Shown piece by piece: positions 8,575 through 17,046 of a stretch of DNA of 55,193 nt. A program made the position numbers and the translations under genes. This stretch comes from Aquidulcibacter paucihalophilus. Lineage in GTDB: Bacteria > Pseudomonadota > Alphaproteobacteria > Caulobacterales > Aquidulcibacteraceae. Every line of letters begins with the position of its first letter. Positions within the stretch are counted from its first letter, which is position 1. The notes beneath the pieces were generated by a model. The model was not told the origin of the DNA and searched no databases. It saw nothing but the letters and a program-made list of their open reading frames with translations. Location of the stretch: the NCBI RefSeq assembly GCF_002105465.1, contig NZ_NCSQ01000104.1, positions 194 through 55,386 of the forward strand, in the 5' to 3' direction.

Positions 8575-9921
8575 ATGTTTGGCTGGGGTAAGAAGAAAAA
8601 TCAGGCGCTTGAGGCCGAAACGGCTCCTAAGCTTGAACCTCAAGCTGGCATTGCGGGCGTCCCAGCCGCGCGCTTTGTGGCAACGGCGCTGGACCCTGAC
8701 AAGCTCCAAAGCGAAATCGGCCCCATTGTCGAAGAAGCCGGCGCCCGCATCACAGGTGTGGTCAACATTTCCATTGATTATGATGCGACAGCGGTCCGCG
8801 TTACGCTGCTGGCTGAGCCCAAAGCCGATCGGGAATTGGTGTTCATGACGGCGCGCGCAGGCGGGTTGCCACTGGCAGCGAAACTCGATGGCTTAGCAAG
8901 CTTGGCCATTGAAGAAGTGGGTGCCGATGGCCTTGCCCGCCAGACCTATGCGATTGCCGTTCCGGCAGCCGAGCCAGAGCCCATGCCAGCTGACGTCATC
9001 GACAAATTGGTGGATGGGCTGCAACGCTCCTCCGCCCGTTTAGCCGATGGAGTCTCCGCGGTCTTTACTAAGGCGAAGCTGGACCAAGATACGCTGGATG
9101 AACTGGAAGAACTGTTGATCACAGCAGACCTTGGGGCCAGCGCATCAGCCCGCATTCGCGCCGGCATCTCAAAAGACCGATTTGGCAGGGACATTAGCCC
9201 CGAAGAAATCAAACAAGCACTCGCAGATGAGATCGCTGAAATTCTGCGCCCCTTTGAAACCGATAGCTCGCCCTTCGTGCAACCGGCAGGGGCTTCAGGA
9301 CCGCGTGTGATCTTGTTCGTCGGGGTCAATGGCTCAGGCAAAACTACGACAATCGGCAAAATCGCCCACAATCTTACCCAAGCCGGTCACAAGGTCATGT
9401 TGGCCGCTGGCGATACGTTCCGGGCCGCCGCAGTTGAGCAACTCAAAGTCTGGGGTGAACGCGCCAATGTGCCTGTGGTCGCCCGTGAAACCGGCGCAGA
9501 TGCCGCGGGCCTCGCGTTCGACGCACTCACACGCGCCAAGGCCGAGGGGGTCGACGTGCTTTTGATCGACACGGCTGGCCGCTTGCAAAACAAAACAGAG
9601 TTGATGAATGAGCTCGCCAAAGTTGTGCGGGTAATTGGCAAAGTCGACCCCGATGCACCCCATGAAACTTGGCTGGTGCTGGATGCGACGGTCGGACAAA
9701 ACGCCATCTCCCAGACCGAAGCTTTCCGCCACGCAGCGGGCATCACAGGCCTTGTCATGACCAAGTTGGACGGCACGGCCAAAGGCGGCGTCTTGGTTGC
9801 CGTAACAGAAAAACACAAATTGCCGATCCGATTTGTGGGCGTGGGCGAACAGGCCGACGATCTACAACCCTTTTCCGCTGATGCATTTGCCCATGCCCTT
9901 GTTGGGCTGAGGACTTTGTAA
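8575..9921 (+). CDS. ftsY: SRP receptor FtsY
   Basis: 448 residues from the ATG at 8575, with GAGGGA 9 bases ahead; an in-frame TTG at 8551 is less likely. FtsY is the membrane-bound GTPase that receives Ffh-ribosome complexes. The NG domain shows GVNGSGKTTTIGKIA, DTFRAAAVEQLKVWGER, DTAGRLQNK and TKLDGTAKGG. The first 140 residues begin MFGWGKKKN but then form what looks like a small globular region rather than the long acidic A domain of the E. coli protein. metZ follows after a single base. Confidence 0.96.
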   Translation: MFGWGKKKNQALEAETAPKLEPQAGIAGVPAARFVATALDPDKLQSEIGPIVEEAGARITGVVNISIDYDATAVRVTLLAEPKADRELVFMTARAGGLPLAAKLDGLASLAIEEVGADGLARQTYAIAVPAAEPEPMPADVIDKLVDGLQRSSARLADGVSAVFTKAKLDQDTLDELEELLITADLGASASARIRAGISKDRFGRDISPEEIKQALADEIAEILRPFETDSSPFVQPAGASGPRVILFVGVNGSGKTTTIGKIAHNLTQAGHKVMLAAGDTFRAAAVEQLKVWGERANVPVVARETGADAAGLAFDALTRAKAEGVDVLLIDTAGRLQNKTELMNELAKVVRVIGKVDPDAPHETWLVLDATVGQNAISQTEAFRHAAGITGLVMTKLDGTAKGGVLVAVTEKHKLPIRFVGVGEQADDLQPFSADAFAHALVGLRTL

Positions 9922-9922
9922 G

Positions 9923-11134
9923 ATGACCGACGACACACACGACCCCTCCGCTGCCCTGCCACTTAGTTCGGACACAATCCTGGTTCGAGGCGGACTGACA
10001 CGCTCGCAACATAAAGAGACCAGCGAAGCCATCTTTTTGACTTCGGGCTTTGTCTATGACTCGGCAAGTGAAGCAGAGGCGCGCTTTAAGGGTGAAGCTC
10101 CGGGCTATCTTTATGGTCGCTATGCCAACCCAACGAACCGCATGCTGGAAGAGCGCTTGGCCGCTATTGATGGCGCTGAGACGTGCAGGCTTGCGGCCAG
10201 CGGCATGGCGGCCGTGACCGCCGCCCTGTTGGCACCTTTGCGAGCGGGCGATCATGTCGTTGCAGGCAAAGCCCTGTTTTCATCGTGTCGCTGGGTTATT
10301 GAGACCTTTATGCCCCGCTATGGCATTGAGTTTACTTTGGTTGACTCAACCGATGTGGAGGCGTGGCGGGCAGCCATTCGCCCCAATACGAAAACCTTCT
10401 TCTTGGAAAGCCCCAGTAACCCGACTTTGGATGTCAGCGACATTGCCGCCGTCGCCAATTTAGCCAAAGGCTGCGGAGCAAGGCTGATTGTCGACAATAT
10501 CTTCGCATCGCCCATCTTGCAGCGTCCATTTGAATTGGGTGCGGATGTGGTAGTCTATTCGACTACAAAGCACATGGACGGTTCTGGTCGGACTTTAGGC
10601 GGCGCGATCTTGGGATCAGTCGCCTTTATGGAAGAGCATATCGACCCTTACCTGCGCCATACGGGTCCAGCCATGTCCCCTTTTGTGGCGTGGAACGTGC
10701 TCAAAGGTCTTGAAACACTATCCATGCGGGTAGAGCGGGCGAGTGCCAGTGCAGCGCGACTTGCCGATGTTATCGCGGCCCATCCGGCCACCAATTATGT
10801 GCGCTACCCGCATCGGGCCGATCACCCCCAATATGCGCTCGCAAGCCGACAAATGAAGACGGGGGGCACGCTTTTGGCGTTTGACCTCAAAGGGGGGAAA
10901 CAAGCAGCTTTTGCATTTCTCGATGCCCTTCAGATCGTGGATATTTCCAATAATCTGGGCGACTCAAAGAGCCTTGCGACCCATCCAGCAACAACGACAC
11001 ACTATTCGTTTGCGCCAGAAGTTCAGGCCGAATTGGGCGTGACGGCAGGCCTCATCCGCCTTTCGGTCGGCATCGAAGATAGCGGCGATTTGGTAAGGGA
11101 TGTAGAGGCCGCTCTTAACGCGGCTTTGCGCTAA
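9923..11134 (+). CDS. metZ: O-succinylhomoserine sulfhydrylase
   Basis: 403 residues of the Cys/Met-metabolism PLP family. MetZ makes homocysteine from O-succinylhomoserine and sulfide. Typical segments are GYLYGRYANPTNRMLEERLAA, CRLAASGMAAVTAALLAPL, ESPSNPTLDVSD and the PLP-lysine motif VVYSTTKHMDGSGR. It could be an O-acetylhomoserine enzyme, but the overall pattern fits MetZ. It begins one base after the ftsY stop, so it shares that transcript and leaves no room for its own leader or riboswitch. Confidence 0.9.
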   Translation: MTDDTHDPSAALPLSSDTILVRGGLTRSQHKETSEAIFLTSGFVYDSASEAEARFKGEAPGYLYGRYANPTNRMLEERLAAIDGAETCRLAASGMAAVTAALLAPLRAGDHVVAGKALFSSCRWVIETFMPRYGIEFTLVDSTDVEAWRAAIRPNTKTFFLESPSNPTLDVSDIAAVANLAKGCGARLIVDNIFASPILQRPFELGADVVVYSTTKHMDGSGRTLGGAILGSVAFMEEHIDPYLRHTGPAMSPFVAWNVLKGLETLSMRVERASASAARLADVIAAHPATNYVRYPHRADHPQYALASRQMKTGGTLLAFDLKGGKQAAFAFLDALQIVDISNNLGDSKSLATHPATTTHYSFAPEVQAELGVTAGLIRLSVGIEDSGDLVRDVEAALNAALR

Positions 11135-11153
11135 TCACTCAAGGCACAAGACC

Positions 11154-11633
11154 TCAATCGCGACCTTCGCGGTGGCGCTGCGCAAGGACCGCGCGCGCGC
11201 CATCTTGCACCAGCACTTTGATCATCGGATCGGTGTCTGCTTCATCGCGTAAAGCTTGGTGCGCTACAACCACGATGGTTTGCATGACACCCTGATCCGG
11301 TTCAAAGTCCGAAGCCGTATCGTTCAAATAGTGGCAGATCAAATTGGCGGCTTGGCCTAGGGTTACCTTGCGCACCGTTCCAGCTAAACCACGAATCTCA
11401 TGGGCGTTATTCCACATGATATCGCGTCCACCGGGTGTTTTGGCCTGCAGGGCATCTTGCAATTCCTGCAGCAAACGGCGCACTTCATCATCGATTGGTG
11501 GGATGACTTCTTCAAGGGCTGCATTTCCCTTGCGATAGGCCTCTGGCGTCAGCATGCGCGAGGCTGGACCACCCATTTTTCGCTGCAAGCGGAAACTAGG
11601 CGCGATCAGCTCGACGGGGTTCTCAGCGCTCAT
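11154..11633 (-). CDS. HPt-like phosphotransfer protein
   Basis: 159 residues, mostly helical. NNAHEIRGLAGTVRKVTLGQAANLICHYLN matches the HPt pattern of a helix with a phosphorylatable His followed by G-x-A, so His of AHEIRG is the likely phosphate site. The start overlaps the stop of the response-regulator gene by 4 bases, so the two are translationally coupled and probably work in one relay. No histidine kinase is adjacent. The family assignment is inferred from the motif and context. Confidence 0.65.
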   Translation of the reverse strand: MSAENPVELIAPSFRLQRKMGGPASRMLTPEAYRKGNAALEEVIPPIDDEVRRLLQELQDALQAKTPGGRDIMWNNAHEIRGLAGTVRKVTLGQAANLICHYLNDTASDFEPDQGVMQTIVVVAHQALRDEADTDPMIKVLVQDGARAVLAQRHREGRD

Positions 11634-12166
11634 GCCGTTTCTTCCTTCGGTTCATTAGGTTGGTCGCTTTTAGCTTGGTTATCAGACTTGCGACGCAATT
11701 TGCCGACATAATCCTTGGCGTTGCCGCCTCGGCGGCGACATGGGCCTGTATAAGTAGCTGTCTTCACAAAGGCGCGGGGCCGGTCGATGACGGCGACAAT
11801 CCGATCCAGCAGCGTCTTTGCCGAAATCGGCTTTGCAACCAGCTCGTTCACCCCCGAGTCGCGAGCGGCAGTCACCTTCGTGCGCTCTGTATGGCCCGTC
11901 ATCATAATGATGGGCACAAAGGGAAACGGGCTATCGACAGCTGTCCGGATCATCTGGGTGAATTCGAGACCGTCGATTGGGAACATGTTGAGGTCGACAA
12001 TGACGATGTCCGGTACCCCGGCTCGCATCACTTCCATGGCGTCGGCACCATCGCTGGCCTCTTTCACGGTACCGATGCCGACACCACGCAGAATGGCAAC
12101 AACAATCGACCTCATATGGGGATTGTCATCGACTACCAGCACGTGGAGAGAGTTTAGGCCTGGCAT
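11630..12166 (-). CDS. CheY-like response regulator
   Basis: 178 residues with one receiver domain. The acidic pair is in LVVDDNPHMRS, the phospho-acceptor Asp is in DIVIVDLNMFPIDGLEF, the switch Thr in IIMMTGH and the Lys in LVAKPIS. After the receiver (about residue 125) there is only a basic, disordered tail with CRRRGGN, not a DNA-binding domain. It therefore acts by protein contact or phosphotransfer, probably with the HPt-like protein encoded just downstream. Confidence 0.9.
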   Translation of the reverse strand: MPGLNSLHVLVVDDNPHMRSIVVAILRGVGIGTVKEASDGADAMEVMRAGVPDIVIVDLNMFPIDGLEFTQMIRTAVDSPFPFVPIIMMTGHTERTKVTAARDSGVNELVAKPISAKTLLDRIVAVIDRPRAFVKTATYTGPCRRRGGNAKDYVGKLRRKSDNQAKSDQPNEPKEETA

Positions 12167-12311
12167 TCAATCGGGTTCCGGATATCCACCCACGGTAAAA
12201 ACTGACCGAGTTCTGGCCCAAGATAGTTAAATCGATGTTACCAATACCTGAAAAATACCTATTTTTTGCAAATTCTGCCGTAGTTCAATTTAGATTGCTT
12301 CGCCACGCCGA

Positions 12312-12980
12312 TCAGCGGGCAAATTCGGCCTGACTTGGAACCGAGGGAAACTCTAGGCTGATCGCGCCGCGCATGGCGGTTTGATTGGGACGAAATACCG
12401 GGGTACCGCTTTCCACAGGCAAAGCGATCTTTCGGCCGTCAGCAAAGACAGCCTGTCCCGAAGAAACACCCTTAAAGGCAATGCCAGTTAGTTTTGGGAT
12501 TGCGAGCGATAATGGCCCTGCCCGTCCAATGGCTTTCGAATAATCGACTACGGGGTTTGCGACCGCACTAGCCGGAATCGTGCGCGCTAGCGGAACAACG
12601 GGTTCCAAATTCAGAACAATTCCACCCGGCGGGGATGCAATGGGCACTTCCACCTTGCCCTGACGCAGCATGGTCATGTCTGGCATCGTCAGGATCTTGC
12701 CCCTAGAATCGAGCTGTATTGGGGTGCGAACAGACCCCAAGGCATAGACCAGACGCGGGTGAACATTGGTCCCTTCTGACTTAAGCAAATACTCCAGCGA
12801 GAAGCCATCACGATCTTGAGCTGGCAGACTGAGGTAAAGGTCGTAATAGGGGAAGAGCTTTTTGACCGGAATCTGGCGTACGCCGCCATTCGACGCTGTT
12901 TGGGCGTGTGCGGTGGGAACGGAGCAAAGTGCGGCGAGCGCTGTAGCGAGAAGGGCTGTGGCACGTGGCGTCATCATCAC
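12312..12980 (-). CDS. exported protein of unknown function
   Basis: 222 residues. A signal peptide is clear (MTPRATALLATALAALCSVP then AHA-Q near residue 27). The mature part is rich in beta-prone segments and short Pro-containing stretches (VEVPIASPPGGIVLNLEPV) with no cysteines or known motif that I recognise. Starts at 2-3 successive Met codons are possible. It is probably periplasmic. It stands alone between the response regulator pair and the methyltransferase-like gene, whose terminator lies just upstream. Confidence 0.75.
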   Translation of the reverse strand: MMMTPRATALLATALAALCSVPTAHAQTASNGGVRQIPVKKLFPYYDLYLSLPAQDRDGFSLEYLLKSEGTNVHPRLVYALGSVRTPIQLDSRGKILTMPDMTMLRQGKVEVPIASPPGGIVLNLEPVVPLARTIPASAVANPVVDYSKAIGRAGPLSLAIPKLTGIAFKGVSSGQAVFADGRKIALPVESGTPVFRPNQTAMRGAISLEFPSVPSQAEFAR

Positions 12981-13070
12981 ACGAGCCTGCGCAGCCTCAA
13001 GGATTCTGTCACCTTAAATTTCGGTAAGGCCCCATCTTCTTGCAGATTGGCACAAAAAAGTCGCACGAAA

Positions 13071-13103
13071 AGAAAAAGGGCCCCATCCTAAGACTGGGGC
13101 CCT
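13071..13103 (-). terminator. rho-independent terminator
   Basis: Perfect 8-bp stem GGGCCCCA (13078-13085) and TGGGGCCC (13095-13102) with a 9-base loop. On the minus strand the stem is followed by a T-rich tract (TTTTTCTTTT). It ends the transcript of the exported methyltransferase-like gene at 13124-14008. Confidence 0.85.
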
Positions 13104-13123
13104 TCTCCGCAACGACTTGTTGC

Positions 13124-14008
13124 CTATCTCGCTGGTTTGCGGAACAAGAGCGTCATCCGATCGCTTTCACCTATGGCCTTATACTTCGAATTATCGAAAT
13201 TCGGATTGGCAGGCTGGCCGCTCGGTGCAGTCTGCAAGGTGGGTGGCAAGGTCCATACGCCGAAGGGATGATCCTTCGTATCCTTTGGGTTTGCATTCAG
13301 CTCAGAGGCGGCAACAAACTCAAAGCCAGCCTGACGCATCTGCGCAATCACCCAATCCTGACGTATATATCCCGTTGCGGCGTTTTGGGGACGACGGGCG
13401 TCACCGCGATGTTGCTCGATTGCCACCAAACCACCTGGCTTCAAAGCATCATACATCGACTTGAGAGCGTAATCCTTGATGTTTTGGAGGACAAAGCCAT
13501 GGAAGTTCCGTGAACTGATGATCAGATCGACGGTTCCAGGTGCCGCCAATGGCTTATCGGAATTAGCAGCAAATACACCCACTTCTAGAGTGCCATAGAG
13601 CGCGGGATTGTCTTGATAGCGCTTCAAGAAGCGATCGCGGTTGGCTTTTTGAGCGTCTGTCATTTTGTCTGGGTCGCCAGAGGTGACGATAAGTTTACCG
13701 CCGCCTGCGGCCAAATAGGGCGCCAACAGATCGGTCCAATAACCAGCGCCTGGACGAATTTCGGCCACGGTCATGTTTGGTTTGATGCCCCAGAACTCGA
13801 AAGAGGCGACGGGATGACGAACGCTGTCGCGGGCCCGATCCTCTGGCGAGCGCCACGCCCCATCCACGACCGCTTGAGGCGTTAGACCTTTAGCTGGGGC
13901 TTCAGCCTTGGATTTGGCCGTTGCAGGACCGACGAAACCGGTTGTGGCACCGAGAGCGCCAAGGACGATCGCGCCGACCGCAAGCAAGGAATTTCGTGCA
14001 TTACGCAT
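13124..14008 (-). CDS. exported class I methyltransferase-like protein
   Basis: 294 residues with a signal peptide (MRNARNSLLAVGAIVLGALG, cleavage near residue 31). The Rossmann-type core has the motif I region MTVAEIRPGAGYWTDLLAPYL, then DLIISSRNFH and LKPGGLVAIEQHRG. This matches the predicted SAM-methyltransferase group annotated as COG4798. An exported SAM-binding protein is odd because SAM is not normally available in the periplasm, so enzymatic activity is uncertain. The larger paralogue lies directly upstream on the same strand, about 140 bases away. Confidence 0.8.
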   Translation of the reverse strand: MRNARNSLLAVGAIVLGALGATTGFVGPATAKSKAEAPAKGLTPQAVVDGAWRSPEDRARDSVRHPVASFEFWGIKPNMTVAEIRPGAGYWTDLLAPYLAAGGGKLIVTSGDPDKMTDAQKANRDRFLKRYQDNPALYGTLEVGVFAANSDKPLAAPGTVDLIISSRNFHGFVLQNIKDYALKSMYDALKPGGLVAIEQHRGDARRPQNAATGYIRQDWVIAQMRQAGFEFVAASELNANPKDTKDHPFGVWTLPPTLQTAPSGQPANPNFDNSKYKAIGESDRMTLLFRKPAR

Positions 14009-14151
14009 AATCTATCTCCTTCGACCGACTACAGACGCAGGGACCTGCGCCCCATCATGAGTCGGGCTTATCGTAAGGCAGCCATGTCGCCTAAGCAGCG
14101 CGAAATGTCGAGGCCGCATGAAAGGATTCACATCCTTGTGAGAGGCAGCGC

Positions 14152-16149
14152 CTATTCCTTTTTCTTCTTCGGCGGCACAACCCAGTCAGGCTTGTTTGGA
14201 TTGGCCTTGGCTGGGGGTGGCGATTTCTTGCTAGAACTGGCCTTTGGTGCTGCCTTGGGGCTCGCCTTTGCCTTACTGCTGGAAGTGGCATTTTTGCTTT
14301 CCGCCTTTTTCTTAGGCTCTGCTTTGGGCTCTTGGCGATTTCGATTACGGCTTGAAGCTGGACGGGCGGTCTCCGTCTCAGGAGCCTTGGCTTTAGACTT
14401 CGACTTGCTGGCCGGGGCGTCGGTTTCAGCGGCGGGCCGACGCCCGTTACGGCGCGATGGAGCGGCGGGCTCCTCTGGCGTCCGGCTACGTGACGCCGCT
14501 GCTCCAGACTTGGTCTTTGGCTCCTCGCCAGCGGCAGAGGCACTAGCGGGACGAGACCGTGACTTGGTGGCTGCACCAGCGGCTGCGGCAGGCTCAGTCT
14601 CGCGCAAACCCGCGCGTCCAGAAGCCGCGGGTGCTTTGGTCTTTGACGCAGCTTCTGCGGGCTCCCCAGCCTTTGGAGCCGCAGCACTTGTTCCGCGTTG
14701 ACGGGGACGAAGGGGTGTTGTCGCCGTTCCGGCGGCGGGAGGCTCTGCTTTTGGTTTGGGGTCGGGCGCAGGTGAGGGTTGCGACGTCGCATCAGCAACT
14801 GGCCTCGCTGGCTCACCCGCCACAGGCGCGGCCGCAGGCGCAGTAGCGGTGGCTGGGGCGCGGGCTTTGGTGGCACCCCCGCGACGACCTGTCGCTGCAG
14901 GTGCAGGTGGTGGCGGAGCCGGAGGCGCTTTGGCTTGCGGCTCACCGGTTGCGGGACGCAGTCCAGAGGCCGACGCCGTCGTACCGCCTTCTTTTGCGTC
15001 CACAACGGGCGCAGCACCCACAACAGCGGGTCGTGACTCTGTAGCTGCCACTCCGGGTGCGGGGGTGGGCACGGGGGCTGGCGGAGGCGGGGGCGGTGCG
15101 CCGCGACGGCCCCGACGCGGCGCTGGCGGCGGCGGCGGCGGCCCAGGAATAATGGTGACGGGAATTTGATCCGCCGTCGGCCGCGACGAAGCCAAGCCCA
15201 CCCCTGTTGCATCCAACGGCTTACGGAAGCGCAGCGTCATCCGATCACTCTCGCCAATCTCGTCATACCGGCTTCGGTCGAAACCCGGATCGTCCATCTG
15301 GCCAATGGGGGACGTTCGCGAAACAGGCGGCAAGGTCCATACGCCAAAGGGATGATCCTTGGTATCCGCTGGATTGGCATTGATCTCTGCCCCGCCAATA
15401 AACTCAAATCCAGCTTCGCGCGCCATTTGGATCACATAATCCTCGCGCACATAACCATCGCGCGCCAAGGGATCTTGCGGCTCATCGGTGCGACCGCGAT
15501 GTTCTTCAATGCCCAAAATGCCGCCGGGCTTCAGGACGGTATAAAAGTCTGCAAAGGCTTTTTCTGCCCAGCCCTGCGCCATCCAATTGTGGATATTGCG
15601 GAAGGTCAAGACCTTGTCGACGCTATTGGGCGGTGCCATCGGCATCGAACGTGGACCAAACGCCACCACATTCACATTGCCATAAACGGCAGTATCTGTC
15701 GCAAAGCGGGCGCGATAAGCGTCTACGATTTGGCGGACCACTTGTGAGTTGGAGGACGCCGCATCAAAGTGACCGACAATCAGCCTCCCGTCGCCCTGCT
15801 TTAAATAGGGGCCCAGAATGGAGGTGTACCAGCCCTGCCCTGGCCAAATCTCGACAACTGTATCGCTGGGACGGACACCAAAAAACTGTAGGGTTGCCTC
15901 TGGATTACGCCAACGATCGCGTTGGGCATCAATACGTTGCTCCCCCTTGACCGCCCGACTTAACGCTTCACGCGCGCGCTCATCCAACGGCGGAACAGCA
16001 GGTATGGGTGGCATAAAAACAGAAGTGGGGGCTGCCGTTGGCTGGCTTTCGGACATCTGCGGATCGGCAACTTGCGCGTGAACCGAAACAACGCCGCTGA
16101 GAGCCATCAAGCTGGCGGTTCCGGCGAGTGCCCAAGCGCGAAATGTCAT
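14152..16149 (-). CDS. exported methyltransferase-like protein with long low-complexity tail
   Basis: 665 residues from the ATG at 16149, with AGGGAG and AGAGG upstream. Parts in order: signal peptide (MTFRAWALAGTASLMALSG, cleavage after HA near residue 26); methyltransferase-like core (about 75-312) with DTVVEIWPGQGWYTSILGPYL, VLTFRNIHNW and LKPGGILGIEEHRG; then about 330 residues rich in Pro, Ala, Lys, Arg and Ser, changing from proline runs to a lysine-rich end (PKKKKE). The core is clearly paralogous to the neighbour at 13124-14008. The tail resembles histone-H1 or AlgP-like basic repeats and is probably disordered. Function is unknown. Confidence 0.82.
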   Translation of the reverse strand: MTFRAWALAGTASLMALSGVVSVHAQVADPQMSESQPTAAPTSVFMPPIPAVPPLDERAREALSRAVKGEQRIDAQRDRWRNPEATLQFFGVRPSDTVVEIWPGQGWYTSILGPYLKQGDGRLIVGHFDAASSNSQVVRQIVDAYRARFATDTAVYGNVNVVAFGPRSMPMAPPNSVDKVLTFRNIHNWMAQGWAEKAFADFYTVLKPGGILGIEEHRGRTDEPQDPLARDGYVREDYVIQMAREAGFEFIGGAEINANPADTKDHPFGVWTLPPVSRTSPIGQMDDPGFDRSRYDEIGESDRMTLRFRKPLDATGVGLASSRPTADQIPVTIIPGPPPPPPAPRRGRRGAPPPPPPAPVPTPAPGVAATESRPAVVGAAPVVDAKEGGTTASASGLRPATGEPQAKAPPAPPPPAPAATGRRGGATKARAPATATAPAAAPVAGEPARPVADATSQPSPAPDPKPKAEPPAAGTATTPLRPRQRGTSAAAPKAGEPAEAASKTKAPAASGRAGLRETEPAAAAGAATKSRSRPASASAAGEEPKTKSGAAASRSRTPEEPAAPSRRNGRRPAAETDAPASKSKSKAKAPETETARPASSRNRNRQEPKAEPKKKAESKNATSSSKAKASPKAAPKASSSKKSPPPAKANPNKPDWVVPPKKKKE

Positions 16150-16280
16150 GCGCCTCTTTCTCCCTTTGACTACCGGCAGCAAGCTTTGAAGTGAGCCAAA
16201 GCGAAACTCTCGATGTTTAACCTATCCCAGTTTCTGTTTCAGGCTCAAGCCTCAAGGACATGAAAATCCTGTCAGAAATT

Positions 16281-16325
16281 GGACAGCCACCTCTTGCACA
16301 GCGAAAAAGGCGTTCCCAACTACTG
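16281..16325 (+). promoter_or_regulatory. possible heat-shock promoter of the hsp20 gene
   Basis: A CTTGCA element, then 16 bases, then CCCAAC lies about 170 bases upstream of the small heat-shock gene. It loosely resembles a sigma-32 promoter (CTTG...CCC-A). The match is weak and the spacing is longer than ideal; it is offered only as a candidate in the 308-base gap. Confidence 0.2.
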
Positions 16326-16442
16326 GGTGCGGCGCCGAAAAACGGGTCGCATAAATCGCCACTGGGCTTTCAGACGTGGCCCTCCGGATGCGCCTTTCAG
16401 GGCAAAGGAGGATTACGTGAGACAGTGGAAATTTACCGGGTG

Positions 16443-16490
16443 CGCGGCCCTTTTTCCGCGTGTTGAACCTGTCGCTTCTAGGAGGACAAA
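16443..16490 (+). promoter_or_regulatory. ROSE-type RNA thermometer in the hsp20 leader
   Basis: The leader ends in two hairpins. The first is CGCGG (16443-16447) with CCGCG (16456-16460). The second runs 16471-16487: GTC-G-CTTC pairs with GGAG-GAC with a bulged G, burying the AGGAGG ribosome site 4 bases ahead of the ATG. The TCGCT segment fits the conserved U-Y-GCU anti-Shine-Dalgarno motif of ROSE elements, which melt on heating to allow translation of small heat-shock genes. Confidence 0.72.
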
Positions 16491-16979
16491 ATGCGTACGA
16501 TTGATCTAACCCCCCTCTACCGCACCATTGTTGGCTTTGACCGCATGGCGCATTTAATCGAAACCGGTGCCCGTTTGGACACGGCAACTGGCTGGCCCCC
16601 TTACAATATCGAGCAGACGGGCGAAGACGCCTATCGCATTGAATTGGCGGTTGCAGGCTTTGGCCCAGAGGATTTGTCGATTGAGTTGAAAGAGGGCCTT
16701 TTGACCGTAACCGGCAAAAAGGCTGCGACCGAAGAAGGGCGCAACTTCTTGCATCGCGGTATCGCTGAACGTGGTTTTGAACGCCGGTTCCAATTGGCCG
16801 ACCATGTCCGTGTGACCGGGGCCAATCTAGAGCATGGCATGTTGAGCTTGCTCTTGGTGCGTGAAGTGCCTGAGGCACTGAAACCGCGAAAAATCGCCAT
16901 CAATGTTGGCTCGGCCAGTGCAAGCGCCAATGATGCCCCGCTGATTGAAGGCGAAGCCAAGTCTGGCAAGGCCGCCTAA
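16491..16979 (+). CDS. Hsp20/alpha-crystallin small heat-shock protein (IbpA-like)
   Basis: 162 residues. Small heat-shock proteins bind unfolding proteins and hold them for DnaK/ClpB. The alpha-crystallin domain runs from about residue 40 (PPYNIEQTGEDAYRIELAVA, then LLTVTGKK) to about 130, and the region FERRFQLADHVRVTGANLEHGML is typical of IbpA-type proteins. A strong AGGAGG ribosome site is masked by the ROSE-like hairpin, and a strong terminator follows at 16996. Confidence 0.95.
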   Translation: MRTIDLTPLYRTIVGFDRMAHLIETGARLDTATGWPPYNIEQTGEDAYRIELAVAGFGPEDLSIELKEGLLTVTGKKAATEEGRNFLHRGIAERGFERRFQLADHVRVTGANLEHGMLSLLLVREVPEALKPRKIAINVGSASASANDAPLIEGEAKSGKAA

Positions 16980-16995
16980 CTTTCCCACCTACTGG

Positions 16996-17024
16996 CCTGA
17001 TGGGTCCTCTTGGGACCCATCAGG
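16996..17024 (+). terminator. hairpin terminator after hsp20
   Basis: Perfect 12-bp stem CCTGATGGGTCC (16996-17007) and GGACCCATCAGG (17013-17024), 5-base loop, followed by ACTTTCG. It lies in the 67-base gap between the convergent hsp20 and NamZ-like genes and may serve both. Confidence 0.8.
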
Positions 17025-17046
17025 ACTTTCGCGCTAGCAGAGGACC

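Noticed and set aside
9900..9925. SAM riboswitch ahead of metZ
   Set aside because: metZ starts one base after the ftsY stop, so there is no leader.
14155..15147. Repeat-like G/C-rich DNA considered as a CRISPR or tandem array
   Set aside because: There are no regular repeats or spacers; it is in-frame coding sequence for a low-complexity tail.
14091..15212. Long Arg/Pro/Leu-rich frames on both strands over the methyltransferase tail
   Set aside because: They are alternative readings of the low-complexity, GC-rich tail sequence; the signal peptide and methyltransferase core fix the real frame.
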